This document shows, in pieces, positions 7,387 to 16,495 of a DNA stretch of 64,000 bases. The stretch's first letter is position 1. The number at the start of each line of letters is the position of its first letter. The notes below the pieces were generated by a model, which saw nothing but the letters and a program-made list of their open reading frames with translations, searched no databases and had not been told where the DNA came from. Both the position numbers and the translations under genes were made by a program. This stretch comes from Phaeodactylibacter luteus (lineage in GTDB: Bacteria > Bacteroidota > Bacteroidia > Chitinophagales > Saprospiraceae). The stretch spans positions 1-64,000 of the forward strand of contig NZ_VOOR01000033.1 in the NCBI RefSeq assembly GCF_007993045.1, read 5' to 3'.

Positions 7387-8970
7387 CTAATCTGCTTTCA
7401 CAAAACGTAAGGCCTCGCGGCTACCATCTGCCGTGCGCACTTCCATGAAGTACACCCCAGAGGACAGCCCGCTGACGTCCCATGCACTGTGCTGATGGCC
7501 AGCCTGCAGCACGCGGTGGCTCAGCGCCTGTCCCAGCTCGTTGCGCAGGGTGAGGGTTGCCCCAGCTTCGTATTCCGCCCCAAGTTCCACAAAAAGCTGA
7601 ACGGCGGCAGGGTTGGGATATACTTTGGTGCTCATGGCCGCCTGGGCAGCAGGCAATACAATGTCTTCCCGGTCTGAACGGGCCGAGCGTGGGCGGTAAG
7701 CAGGCGCCACTGCATCCACTTCCTCTGCCAGTACCGGGGCCGGGCCGTTACCGCTAACCGCCACATCGGTGAAAACTGCGGAAGCAGTGCCCAATGTACG
7801 GCCATAGGCCAGCATCCCTGCTTCAATACAGCTGTTCATCGGCAGCAGCCGGCTTGCAGCCAATTGGAACGACACACCATTCATGCTCGTAAAAGTCCGG
7901 AACACATTGCCGGTGCGCTGTATGCGCAGCCAACGGTGCTGTGGGCGGGCCATAAGCTGAGCCTGCACCGGGCCGTTCATCGCTGTGCGCACCATATTCA
8001 TGGCGTAAGGCAGAATATTGGATACCACCCCGATCTGCTTTGCCCCGGCATCTGTCGTCTCGCGTGCAGCAACACCGCCAAAGGCGCCCGGGCTGACGTT
8101 GTCCAAACGTACAGTGAGCGTAAAGTCGCCGCATAGCGTTTGGTGGATGAAGCCGTAGCTGTCGGCAGTAGCGCCAAACGGATTCGCGCCCCCACTGCTC
8201 ACAGTAAAAGCGCCCTCATCAAAGCCATAGCTGTTGCCACCCCCAGCATTGCCTATATCAGCAGATGCCCAAGGTGCCGGGAGGCCGCCGCCTCCTTTGA
8301 TCAGAAAAGGAAAGCCTTGCTGCCCTAAATGCCCACCATCGTTTGCTGTACCCCAAACACCATTCAAGGATTGAAGCCCATTACCCGTCACGGCCTGGCC
8401 ATTTATGGTGATAGGAGGAGCCCAAGGCCCAGAAGGGAGCGTACCTACGGCTGTATAATCAAACCAATAAGTCCCCTCCGTTAAAGTAACATCTACATCC
8501 GCTTCAATCGTAAAGATTTCCCTTAAATTGTCCCCCGAGGTCGTTTCTGTGACCCGGTAAATATTGGCCGGCAAACTGCGCAGCAAGCGGTTGGTTACCA
8601 AATCTCCAAATATCACACTGCTCCCCGGTGCTCCGGGCACACCGTCCCATATCTGTACGTAAACCTCTGTGTAAGAAGATACCCCCGTGGTATTAAACGT
8701 TTGGTAGCCATAAAAAACGACCTCGTCTATATCCCAAGATGCGCCGCTGGGCACCGTGAAGTCATCCGCAATCCGGTTAGCATTGCTAACCTGAAACCCA
8801 AAACCAAGGGTGCTTGCGCTCAAAGATGAGGATTGCAGAACGGACTCATCGGCACCTCCGACACCCGTTCCTAGAGAGTTCACTAGAGGCCCGTTGTCGT
8901 AAATCACTTGGCTGTGCACGGTTGCCATAGACAGCAGTGCCATTACAATAGTCAGTAACTTGTGTTGCAT
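7387..8970 (-). CDS. Secreted protein with lectin-like module and T9SS sorting domain
   Basis: The 527-residue product has a signal peptide (MQHKLLTIVMALLSMATVHS), a unique N-terminal beta-rich part (about 20-225), a concanavalin-like module resembling DUF1349 (about 230-400: PWASADIGNAG ... TLTVRLDNVSPGAFGGVAARE), and a type A type IX secretion C-terminal domain (VYPNPAAVQLFVELG ... GLSSGVYFMEVRTADGSRE). It is predicted to cross the outer membrane by T9SS and be attached to the surface or released. The last ~300 residues are nearly the same as those of the next gene upstream. A substrate cannot be named. Confidence 0.75.
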   Translation of the reverse strand: MQHKLLTIVMALLSMATVHSQVIYDNGPLVNSLGTGVGGADESVLQSSSLSASTLGFGFQVSNANRIADDFTVPSGASWDIDEVVFYGYQTFNTTGVSSYTEVYVQIWDGVPGAPGSSVIFGDLVTNRLLRSLPANIYRVTETTSGDNLREIFTIEADVDVTLTEGTYWFDYTAVGTLPSGPWAPPITINGQAVTGNGLQSLNGVWGTANDGGHLGQQGFPFLIKGGGGLPAPWASADIGNAGGGNSYGFDEGAFTVSSGGANPFGATADSYGFIHQTLCGDFTLTVRLDNVSPGAFGGVAARETTDAGAKQIGVVSNILPYAMNMVRTAMNGPVQAQLMARPQHRWLRIQRTGNVFRTFTSMNGVSFQLAASRLLPMNSCIEAGMLAYGRTLGTASAVFTDVAVSGNGPAPVLAEEVDAVAPAYRPRSARSDREDIVLPAAQAAMSTKVYPNPAAVQLFVELGAEYEAGATLTLRNELGQALSHRVLQAGHQHSAWDVSGLSSGVYFMEVRTADGSREALRFVKAD

Positions 8971-8998
8971 AAGGTATGGTATTAGTTGAAATAAAACA

Positions 8999-9010
8999 GC
9001 CTGTACAGGC
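8999..9010. promoter_or_regulatory. 12-bp perfect palindrome in the upstream region
   Basis: GCCTGTACAGGC lies 29 bp before the start codon of the 7387-8970 gene. It could be an operator or a leader hairpin; no family can be named. Confidence 0.25.
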
Positions 9011-9190
9011 GCCTAGAGGAGGGCACCGCCTGCTTCCCCCTGATGAAGGATACCTCAATGGGGAATGTTGTGCGAAGAGAGAACCGAGAGTGAGTTACGG
9101 TAAAGAGTAGGAGGTTATTACTGTAAAGCTAACACTAATTATCAGAATACCAAATATTTAACCAACAGAAAAACAAAGCTTAGCAATTAA

Positions 9191-9240
9191 AGAGAGCGGG
9201 ACCACTCTCCGACATGGGAAAGTGGGCCCGCTCATTTTTT
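9191..9240. terminator. Hairpin terminator between the two secreted-protein genes
   Basis: GAGCGGGACCACT pairs imperfectly with AGTGGGCCCGCTC and is followed by a T-run on the plus strand. It lies 3' of the 9259-12516 gene and may terminate it. Confidence 0.6.
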
Positions 9241-9258
9241 TATATATGGCTAACTGGC

Positions 9259-12200
9259 TTAATCAGCTTTCACGAAACGCAGCGTCTCGCGTGAGCCATC
9301 TGCCGTGCGCACTTCCATGAAGTACACACCAGAAGACAGCCCGCTGACATCCCACTCGGCCAGGTAGTTGCCAGCTTCCACCACTCGGCGGCCCAGCTCT
9401 TGGCCCAGCTCGTTGCGCAGGGTAAGGGTTGCCCCTACTTCATACTCCGCGCCCAGCTCTACGAATAGGCCATCGGTAGCAGGGTTGGGGTAGAGCGCAG
9501 TGCGCAGCTCCTGAGCAGCCGGCACGACAATTGCGCCGTCCTGTGCAGCTGCGCGGGCATCTGCTGCCGCCGCTGCTGCGCCGTCCTCCTGAGCAAGTGC
9601 ATTGCCACCGGCGTTGCCGCCCAGTACAGTCACATCGGTAAAGCCTGCAGAAGCAATGCCAGGTGTGCGCCCGTAGGCCAGCATGCCTACTTCAATACAG
9701 CTGCCCATTGGCAGTACACGGGCTGTAGCCTGCTGGAAGAACATGCCGTTGAAGCTGGTAAACGTGCGGAATACATTGCCAACGCGCTGTATGCGCAGCC
9801 AACGGTGCTGTGGGCGGACCATAAGCTGTGTCTGTACCGGGCCGTTCATCATGGTGCGCACCATGTTCATGGCGTAAGGCGAAATATTGGATACGATGCC
9901 AATCTGCTTCGCTCCGGCATCTGTCGTCTCACGTGCAGCAATACCGCCAAAAGCGCCCGGGCTGATGTTGTCCAAACGTACAGTGAGCGTAAAGTCGCCG
10001 CACAGCGTTTGGTGGATGAAGCCGTAGTTGTCGGATGTAGTGCCAAACTGATTGACGCCCCCGCTCGAAACATTGAATGTGCCAGATGGGTCGAGGTAGC
10101 CAAAGCCGTTGCCATCACCTGCGTTGCCCACGTCGTTGGATACCCAAGGTGCAGGCAGTGGCCCGCCCAGGTCAGCACAGTCGGCAGGGCCTTCATAGGC
10201 AATGCCCCAGCTGAAAGAACTGCTGCTCCAGCGGTTGTCCCACTCAATATAGTAGGTTGTGCCCGCAAAGAAACACGCTGTCACACTAGAAGCCAATGTA
10301 CTCCCGCCAATAAGATCATCGTTGCTGGCATAGCACTCCAAGTTATTACAATTGCCAGTGTAAATGGAAAGGCGGGTGTCATTAAAGGTAAAACCTGCAG
10401 ACTCGATGGTGTACTCGCCGGTCACAGCCGGTGTCCAACGGAACCACCGTGCATGGCTTGCATTTCCGGACAGAGGGAAAGCACAACCGTTCTCAGCGCC
10501 GTTCCCAAAACTGATGGAGCTGGTGCTGTGGGTGCCCAAGCCTACTACCTCTGCGTTGGAGCAAGCCGTATTGAAGATGCAAGAGCCGTCATCTGTAGTT
10601 GCCGTAGGATCGAAGTTTTGCGCATCGGGGTCCGTACAGCCGGGGATGATTGGCGTGCAGGATACGTCGAGCGTAAAGCTGCCTGAAGATGCATTAAAGC
10701 CGCTTACCAGTATATAGTAGGTAGTGCCGGGCGCACTTGCAAAGGTAACTTCTGAGCGGGTGCCGCAGAAATCGTCATTGCCCGTCACACAGGAGAAGCT
10801 GCCACAGCTTCCAGTGTACACATTGATTTTGGTATCGTAAGAAGACCCGCACAAGCTCAGGTTGATTTCGTCCCCGGTGCCCAAGAAAGTGTACCATACC
10901 CCCTTGCTTCCAGGAGAAGTAAAACAGGAAGGTGCACCATCGGATGTGGCATCACTGGTATTGCCGGTCACGGTATCATCGCATGCGATGCCGATGGCGC
11001 CGGAGCAGTCATCATTGGCGGGGGGGATGATGCAAGAGCCATCGTCCTGTGTCGCATTCGGGTCAAAATTGGTGGCCAGTGGGTCCGTACAGCCTACGAA
11101 AACACAAGAGCCGTCGTCTACGGTGGCGGATGGATCAAAGTTGTCTGCCAGTGGGTCTGTACAGCCTGGGACAGGGTCATAGGTACAGGATCCATCGTCT
11201 ACAGTAGCCGATGGGTCAAAGTTGTTCGCGCTAGGGTCTGTACAGCCTGGGACCGGTACTACGCCAGTCAGACAGAAAGTAAGGCCGAAGCTTTGAAAGA
11301 CCCCATCATCGCCGAAACCATCATCTTCGATTTCTAGTACCCAGTTGCCATTGATGGCTTCCCCATCGAAAGTAGCAGCGAAGCTGCCGCCTTCCGGAGC
11401 AAAAGTGCCCGTAAATGGCGCACTCGCTGACGTAATGTTGGCTCCGCCATCTTCGAAGACCGTATTGGTGTAATTATCGCCAGACGAACCATTATCGGTG
11501 GTCAGCTCTAGGGATGTGCCTGCGGGGGAGGTGAGCGTAATGTCTACATCACCCGTGTACGTATGTGTCAAATTGAGCGTAGCGCTGCTGATAGAAGCAT
11601 TGGAGCCTATTGTGCCCATTGCCGGCACATTGATATTAGCAGTAACAGGTGAGCCCAAAGTGATGGTAGCTCCTGTATTGCCCGCATTGTAGGTGAACTC
11701 GCTGCCTTGGCAAGGCACAATGCAAGAGCCATCGTCTTGTGTAGCTGCAGGATCGAAGTTAGTGGCTAAGGGGTTCGTACAACCTAATATCGGGCATGAG
11801 CCAGACCCAACGGAAAAAGTAAGCCCTGTTTCCGGTGCATTGCCAGAGAGCACAAGGTTCCCTCCTGAACTGATTTCCCAGCTGACTTCGGCAGGGAATG
11901 TACCTCCGGTGACGTTGACAGTATAACACCCATCGGGCAAACACAATTCTGCATCATTAAAGTCTCCACTTGATATGGTGTAGCTGTCAATTGTACTTCC
12001 ACCAAATTCAGAAATGGTCAGGCTTGCTCCATTCCATCCATCTCCAAAGCTATCAAACAACTCTAACAAAACTAAATTATCCGTACAAGGAGCAGCAGCA
12101 CAAGCTACACTCCTTGTCCGGCTTGATTCCTGCTCTCCACAACTACTATTGGTGTGATTGTACATCCGCACCGTGCCTGTGAAAGTAGCTGTCCAGGTGA

Positions 12201-12516
12201 CCGGGGTAGTGCCGAAAGCAAAAGCAGTAGAACCCGTATTATCTGCAATAGTCAGGTAATCTGAAGAGTTTGAGCTGCTGAAGGTATACTCCGTGCCGGA
12301 GGTCACCGCTACTACAGAGTATTCGCCAGCCCAGCCCAAAGTGGTAATGGATTCAGCACTGCCCGTACAGCTCGGAGAAAAAGTGCCCGAGGGATATTGC
12401 CCATCAGAAGCGGTCAAACACTGCCCCTGAGCAGTAAGGCTCATTGCCCCGAGCAGTAAAATCATCATGAATGGCCGGAGCAGAATGCTCAGGCGTAACG
12501 TAGAACTTCTTGTCAT
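9259..12516 (-). CDS. Large multidomain surface protein with P-domain and T9SS sorting domain
   Basis: The 1085-residue secreted protein has, in order: signal peptide; beta-rich N-terminal part (about 35-245); a first GCTNPLATNFDP repeat; a proprotein-convertase P-domain (about 270-415, ISSATLNLTHTYTGDVDITL ... GNWVLEIEDDGFGDDG); four further repeats of the type GCTDPxAxNFDPxATxDDGSC (five in all, some in tandem); two CUB/pre-peptidase-like beta domains; a DUF1349-like lectin module; and a type A T9SS C-terminal domain. The Asp-rich Cys-containing repeats resemble calcium-binding repeats of other marine Bacteroidota surface proteins. No catalytic domain is visible, so adhesion or matrix binding is likelier than hydrolysis. 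The C-terminal ~300 residues are duplicated in the downstream gene. Confidence 0.78.
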   Translation of the reverse strand: MTRSSTLRLSILLRPFMMILLLGAMSLTAQGQCLTASDGQYPSGTFSPSCTGSAESITTLGWAGEYSVVAVTSGTEYTFSSSNSSDYLTIADNTGSTAFAFGTTPVTWTATFTGTVRMYNHTNSSCGEQESSRTRSVACAAAPCTDNLVLLELFDSFGDGWNGASLTISEFGGSTIDSYTISSGDFNDAELCLPDGCYTVNVTGGTFPAEVSWEISSGGNLVLSGNAPETGLTFSVGSGSCPILGCTNPLATNFDPAATQDDGSCIVPCQGSEFTYNAGNTGATITLGSPVTANINVPAMGTIGSNASISSATLNLTHTYTGDVDITLTSPAGTSLELTTDNGSSGDNYTNTVFEDGGANITSASAPFTGTFAPEGGSFAATFDGEAINGNWVLEIEDDGFGDDGVFQSFGLTFCLTGVVPVPGCTDPSANNFDPSATVDDGSCTYDPVPGCTDPLADNFDPSATVDDGSCVFVGCTDPLATNFDPNATQDDGSCIIPPANDDCSGAIGIACDDTVTGNTSDATSDGAPSCFTSPGSKGVWYTFLGTGDEINLSLCGSSYDTKINVYTGSCGSFSCVTGNDDFCGTRSEVTFASAPGTTYYILVSGFNASSGSFTLDVSCTPIIPGCTDPDAQNFDPTATTDDGSCIFNTACSNAEVVGLGTHSTSSISFGNGAENGCAFPLSGNASHARWFRWTPAVTGEYTIESAGFTFNDTRLSIYTGNCNNLECYASNDDLIGGSTLASSVTACFFAGTTYYIEWDNRWSSSSFSWGIAYEGPADCADLGGPLPAPWVSNDVGNAGDGNGFGYLDPSGTFNVSSGGVNQFGTTSDNYGFIHQTLCGDFTLTVRLDNISPGAFGGIAARETTDAGAKQIGIVSNISPYAMNMVRTMMNGPVQTQLMVRPQHRWLRIQRVGNVFRTFTSFNGMFFQQATARVLPMGSCIEVGMLAYGRTPGIASAGFTDVTVLGGNAGGNALAQEDGAAAAAADARAAAQDGAIVVPAAQELRTALYPNPATDGLFVELGAEYEVGATLTLRNELGQELGRRVVEAGNYLAEWDVSGLSSGVYFMEVRTADGSRETLRFVKAD

Positions 12517-12857
12517 GTTGTCTTAAGTTTTTGTCAAATTATAGTTCAGCCTCGCTAGGTAAGGAGGGTAGCAGGCAAATCAAATACAGTCTGGAGTTGG
12601 TATATAGTAAAAAGAGGGGGGGAGCGTCTTACAAAGCTTTGAAATGTCGTCTCTAGTACATCCTATCTAGCCTGCAAGATAAACAAAAATCATAATTTAA
12701 AAAATATATAGCGCCAAATAGCGAGCGCCACGGAATACACATCGGCAGCACCAAAACACAAACCACTAAAAATCAACACACTACGTCACATAATAAATGA
12801 ATAAATTCTTCCAAACTCATTCTTGGCAAAATAAAACGCTGCCCGGCGGGCGCCAGC

Positions 12858-14396
12858 CTATTTCCCAAGAAAGCGCATATAAGCAATAGTCAAGTCTCTT
12901 ACATCGTTTCTCACGCTCGCCCCATCTACGACAAGCGGGCCAAGCTGCTCCTGCTTGTAGTCTTTGAGGAACTCCAGGTTGGCTTCGTTGCCAGCTGCGA
13001 CAAAGGCAGGCAAGACCACAGCATAGCGCTGCCCGGCTTTCAGCGGCTGCCCATTGATCAGCCAGCCCTCCCCCTCTTTCTCTGCCCGGTAGCGCTGCAG
13101 GTACCCCCCTTCGCCCCTATTTTCCCCTTCGCCAATATCTAAAACCTTCTTCAGCACCTCTCCCGGCAGCGCCATACGGACAAGGCCTCCGCCAAAGGGC
13201 AAAGTCCGTAAGACATCGTACTGCGTTACGGCACCTGAGATGTTGTCATCCAACCGCATTGAACCGCTATTGATGAGGTATACATCGGCTCCGGGGGCAG
13301 CTGCCTCAAAAGCCCGGAGCACCAAGTTGCCATAATTGGTCTGCCGGCGGCGCACCACCACTTCCTGACACTCCAAAGGGGGATCAGCGTCCATCAGTAT
13401 CTCCCCCGGGGAATAGCCCTGATCTCCCATGATCCGGCCCACATTTTCCTGCCACTTTTCCACTACAGCAGCAGTGGAGGGGTCATCAGGCAGTGCAGGG
13501 TTGATCGGTACAAGGGTGCTGTTCACCTTGCTCACGCCAGAAGAAGGGTACCAAGTAATGCGGTGGACATAAGCCGTCTTGGCGTTGGCATCAGCTTTGG
13601 CAATGACGGTCTCCCCCACGTAGTGGCTCATGTGGTGGTGGTCGTGCCCGCCCATAAAGAGGGCTACGCCGGGCACTTCCTCTGCCAGGGCCAGATCGTC
13701 CGCTTCATTCAGGTGGGTCATCGCTACAATGACATCCACTTTGGGGCGCAGCTCTTCGACCGTCTCCCGGAAGGATACTACAACAGGCTCATAATGAACA
13801 TAATCAGCCTGATTAAAGGGAAGGACAACCCCCAATATGCCGACTTTCACCTCCTGCCCCTGAGCATTTCGGAATGTACGGATAAGGAAAGGCGGGACGA
13901 GCTCGCCCGCATCATTTTGCACAAAGGGCCGTACCCGGCTGCTATCGGCGCGGAAGGCATTGCAGACCGTATATTCAAAGTTGCTCTGCAAAATGCGCTT
14001 TTGCAGCAAATCCGCTGTCTTCAGATCAAACTCGTGGTTGCCAAAAGTGGCGTAGTCCAGCCCCATGGCATTGAGGGTTTCGACCATCTGCTGCCCGGCG
14101 ATGCGCTCCCCGTCTTCCTTTTTGAGGTTGCCAATGAGGGAGGGGCTCAGAAAATCGCCGGAAAGGAGGGCAATGGTATTGGGGTCCTCCCTGAGGAGCT
14201 GTTGCTTGAGCGTAGCCACCCGTGCCAGCCCGCCGGCTTGCCCGCCTTCGAGGGGGGAAATCTCGTACACGTCGTTCAGGTGGAGGATGGTCAGCGTGAC
14301 CGGCTCTACAGAAGGAGCCTGACGGGTGGTGGCGCAGCTGCTAAATACGAGCAGGAAGCTCAAGAAAAGCAGGAAGGAAAAACGGGGCTGAATCAT
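12858..14396 (-). CDS. 5'-nucleotidase/metallophosphoesterase lipoprotein (UshA family)
   Basis: It is predicted to hydrolyse 5'-nucleotides or related phosphoesters in the periplasm. The N terminus ends in a lipobox (LVFSSC). The metallophosphatase domain follows with TILHLNDVYEI, LLSGDFLSPS, GNHEFDLK and GGHDHHHMS supplying the metal ligands; the C-terminal 5'-nucleotidase domain has RRRQTNYGNLVLRAF, YLINSGSMRLDDNISG and LPFGGGLVRMALPGEVL. At 512 residues it has the normal length. The 341 bp between this gene and 12516 is AT-rich with nothing I recognise beyond the upstream region of the large surface-protein gene. Confidence 0.85.
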   Translation of the reverse strand: MIQPRFSFLLFLSFLLVFSSCATTRQAPSVEPVTLTILHLNDVYEISPLEGGQAGGLARVATLKQQLLREDPNTIALLSGDFLSPSLIGNLKKEDGERIAGQQMVETLNAMGLDYATFGNHEFDLKTADLLQKRILQSNFEYTVCNAFRADSSRVRPFVQNDAGELVPPFLIRTFRNAQGQEVKVGILGVVLPFNQADYVHYEPVVVSFRETVEELRPKVDVIVAMTHLNEADDLALAEEVPGVALFMGGHDHHHMSHYVGETVIAKADANAKTAYVHRITWYPSSGVSKVNSTLVPINPALPDDPSTAAVVEKWQENVGRIMGDQGYSPGEILMDADPPLECQEVVVRRRQTNYGNLVLRAFEAAAPGADVYLINSGSMRLDDNISGAVTQYDVLRTLPFGGGLVRMALPGEVLKKVLDIGEGENRGEGGYLQRYRAEKEGEGWLINGQPLKAGQRYAVVLPAFVAAGNEANLEFLKDYKQEQLGPLVVDGASVRNDVRDLTIAYMRFLGK

Positions 14397-14470
14397 GATG
14401 GCAAATAGGTTTTACAGTTTCATTGTCCAAAATCGCGTTTACCGGCGAGAATAAGAAATGGGGGCGGCAG

Positions 14471-14501
14471 AAATAAAAAGAGCGGAGACTAAGCTCCGCT
14501 C
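14471..14501 (-). terminator. Intrinsic terminator of the sulfur-transport transcript
   Basis: On the minus strand GAGCGGAG-CTTAGT-CTCCGCTC is followed by TTTTTATTT. It lies about 270 bp beyond the 14771 stop, so intergenic repeat copy C would be carried in the 3' untranslated part of the thioredoxin-YeeE transcript. Confidence 0.75.
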
Positions 14502-14607
14502 CTACCCAATAAATCACCCAACTGAAAATATTCTTTCGGCTGTAAAAGCCGGCTTGATCTTAGCGCAGGTTCAGAACAGGCGCAAACCAGATGGCCGTTT
14601 TTTTTGA

Positions 14608-14712
14608 GGGGGCCTGCCCCTGCCTGCGGGCAGGTGCCGCTATGCTCCGGGGCTCGCTATCCGCTCGGCCCTATCGGGCTTGACACCCCTGCGCAGCGCT
14701 AGGCCGATGCCA
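14608..14712 (-). repeat. Dispersed intergenic repeat, copy C
   Basis: Reverse-oriented copy with CCTGCC-TGCG-GGCAGG hairpin, CCGGGGCTCGCTATCCGCTC, GGCCCTATCGGGC and CACCCCTGCGCAGCGCTAGG. It lies between the YeeE stop and the terminator at 14471. Confidence 0.75.
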
Positions 14713-14770
14713 GGGCAAAGCCGATAAAACCTGAGCACCTCCGGCATTTGGTTTACGCTCTTCAGAGCGC

Positions 14771-15184
14771 TTAGTGAGGCAGGTAGCGCATGACCACACC
14801 ATACGTAAAGGTGCCAAGGGTTGCGCCTCCCAATATCAGCAGCATAATGGAATACCCGCCACCGAGCAGGACGTACATTGGCCCGGGGCAGCAGCCCACC
14901 ATTGCCCAGCCAAGCCCAAAGATGGTGCCGGCAATCAGGTGCCGCTTGATGTTCAGGTTCATGGGGTTATAGCCCACATGCGTGCCCCGGAGGGTCTTCA
15001 TTTTCGTCTTTTTCATCAGCCACATAGAAAGGGCGCCCAGCACCACTGCCGTGCCGATAATGCCATACATGTGGAAGCTTTCAAAGCGGAACATTTCGTG
15101 TATGCGGAACCAGGATACGGCTTCCGACTTGGCCATCACAATGCCAAAGAATACACCTACTATAAGGAATGAAAGGTTTTTCAT
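14771..15184 (-). CDS. YeeE/YedE-type sulfur transporter, second half (DUF6691-like)
   Basis: This membrane protein (137 residues from MKNLSFLIVGVFFGIVMAK) has about four transmembrane helices. The signature GLGWAMVGCCPGPMYVLLGGG is that of the second half of YeeE/YedE transporters, which pass thiosulfate or related sulfur species along conserved cysteines. The longer frame to 15223 adds a hydrophilic stretch, so the start at 15184 fits better. It follows the first half at 15238 by 53 bp; together they make a split transporter. Confidence 0.82.
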   Translation of the reverse strand: MKNLSFLIVGVFFGIVMAKSEAVSWFRIHEMFRFESFHMYGIIGTAVVLGALSMWLMKKTKMKTLRGTHVGYNPMNLNIKRHLIAGTIFGLGWAMVGCCPGPMYVLLGGGYSIMLLILGGATLGTFTYGVVMRYLPH

Positions 15185-15237
15185 AGTCGTTTTTGCTTTT
15201 GGATTCAAATGCTCAGCGAGCAATGGTCAATTTGGAT

Positions 15238-15837
15238 CTACAGCCCTGCTATAACCGGGAACAGGAAGTGCGTCATCAGCAGGCCGCCAATGAAGAAACC
15301 GATCACGGTAATGAGGGAAGGCAGCTGAAAATGGGCCAGCCCTGAGATGGCGTGGCCGGAAGTACAGCCATCGCCGTAGCGGGCGCCGAACCCAACCAAG
15401 AACCCACCGCCCACGGCCATGAGTATGCCTTTAAGGCTGCTGTAGTTCAACAGTTCTGTAGGGACAAAGCCAATCCCCCGTGCGTCTGCTTCCGGGTAGC
15501 TGATGCCTATGCTGCTCAGGTACTCCACAGTGGAGGCACTGATGGCCACAGGCTCAGGGCTCTGTAGGAAATTCATAGCGATGTAACCGCCAATCATGCC
15601 GCCCACAGCAAAAGCAATGCGCCACAGCTCGTCCTTGACGTTCATTTTGAAAAAATCAGATACCCGGTGTGCGCCGGCAGCGCTGCAAAACGCCTTGAAA
15701 GTCGTAGACACGCCGAAGCTCCTGCCCATCCACGTCATCACTGCCAGTACTAAGGCAATCGCCGCACCGGAAACCGCCCAGTGCCAAGGCTGACTGATGA
15801 AGTCAATAAAGGATGGTGAAATAGTTGCTAATTCCAT
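15238..15837 (-). CDS. YeeE/YedE-type sulfur transporter, first half
   Basis: The 199-residue inner-membrane protein has about five helices and the family motif GARYGDGCTSGHAISGLA, whose cysteine is part of the sulfur relay in the thiosulfate transporter TsuA/YeeE. It is predicted to import thiosulfate or a similar inorganic sulfur compound together with the downstream half. The preceding thioredoxin gene (66 bp upstream) suggests that the imported sulfur is reduced or passed on by thiol exchange. The Crp/Fnr-like dyad at 16282 would control the whole transcript. Confidence 0.85.
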   Translation of the reverse strand: MELATISPSFIDFISQPWHWAVSGAAIALVLAVMTWMGRSFGVSTTFKAFCSAAGAHRVSDFFKMNVKDELWRIAFAVGGMIGGYIAMNFLQSPEPVAISASTVEYLSSIGISYPEADARGIGFVPTELLNYSSLKGILMAVGGGFLVGFGARYGDGCTSGHAISGLAHFQLPSLITVIGFFIGGLLMTHFLFPVIAGL

Positions 15838-15903
15838 TGTTCTGTTCGATTTTTTACTTTTACCACTGTGGCCGGGCCTACTGCCCGGCCTGCTTCTTGT
15901 TCT

Positions 15904-16218
15904 TTAGTTGGCCGCAAATTCATTGATGACATGCGTAAGCTGATGAGCGGACTGCATGCCCGACTGACGCCACATCACTTCCCCGTTCTTGAACAGGACA
16001 AAAGTGGGCACCCCCTGTATCTGCATTTTTGAAGCCAAAGCCCGGTTGCGGTCTACGTCTATCTTTACAATAGATGCTTTCTCGCCGACCTTGCCGGCTA
16101 CCTCTTTCAGGATCGGGGCCATCGCTTTGCAAGGGCCGCACCACTCTGCTGAGAAGTCAATCAGTACCGGCTTATCGCCGTTTATCAGATCATTGAAGGA
16201 CATTTTCTTTTTTTCCAT
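15904..16218 (-). CDS. Thioredoxin
   Basis: A 104-residue cytoplasmic thioredoxin with active site EWCGPCKA (Cys 27 and 30), the cis-proline in [11 protein letters not shown], and the full fold length. Starting at [11 protein letters not shown] (16218) gives the normal N terminus; the frame extends to 16254 without support. It heads the operon thioredoxin, YeeE half, YeeE half, so it is probably dedicated to sulfur handling rather than being the housekeeping thioredoxin. A -7-like box (CATCTTTG, 16252-16259 minus) and a Crp/Fnr-like dyad 40 bp further upstream precede it. Confidence 0.88.
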   Translation of the reverse strand: MEKKKMSFNDLINGDKPVLIDFSAEWCGPCKAMAPILKEVAGKVGEKASIVKIDVDRNRALASKMQIQGVPTFVLFKNGEVMWRQSGMQSAHQLTHVINEFAAN

Positions 16219-16251
16219 AGCGTAAAGGTTATTTTCGGTTCGATCACAATG

Positions 16252-16259
16252 CAAAGATG
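16252..16259 (-). promoter_or_regulatory. -7-like box CATCTTTG of the thioredoxin operon
   Basis: It differs from TAnnTTTG at the first base. The same GCATCTTTGCAT 12-mer precedes the SulP gene (29236-29247). Transcription would begin near 16247, placing the dyad at 16282-16295 about 41 bp upstream. Confidence 0.4.
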
Positions 16260-16281
16260 CGGCAGGCTCGCCCTCTATTCA

Positions 16282-16295
16282 GTGACGGCCGTCAC
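16282..16295. promoter_or_regulatory. Crp/Fnr-like dyad, thioredoxin-operon side
   Basis: GTGACGGCCGTCAC is a perfect 14-bp palindrome of the form GTGA-N6-TCAC, flanked by A and A as in TCACA. The form is that of Crp/Fnr-family sites. It lies near -41 of the predicted thioredoxin start point. Confidence 0.6.
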
Positions 16296-16381
16296 ATTCT
16301 AAAAAAAACCAAGCCCCCCCTATTTCCTACTCATTAGATAGGGATACAAACGGGCACAAAAAAGGTTGCCCGCGCCTTACC

Positions 16382-16395
16382 GTGATCGCGGTCAC
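16382..16395. promoter_or_regulatory. Crp/Fnr-like dyad, dioxygenase-methyltransferase side
   Basis: GTGATCGCGGTCAC has the same GTGA-N6-TCAC form. Its centre is exactly 100 bp from that of the other dyad, and about 41 bp before a start point inferred from a weak GATATTTG box at 16419-16425. Confidence 0.55.
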
Positions 16396-16495
16396 CAATA
16401 CTTTATTCTGGTTTTACGATATTTGAAGTGTATTTGCCAAATAAGAAAACGGCGCCCAATTTCAATGCCAACTGAACTTCATCAACTGTTTATAC

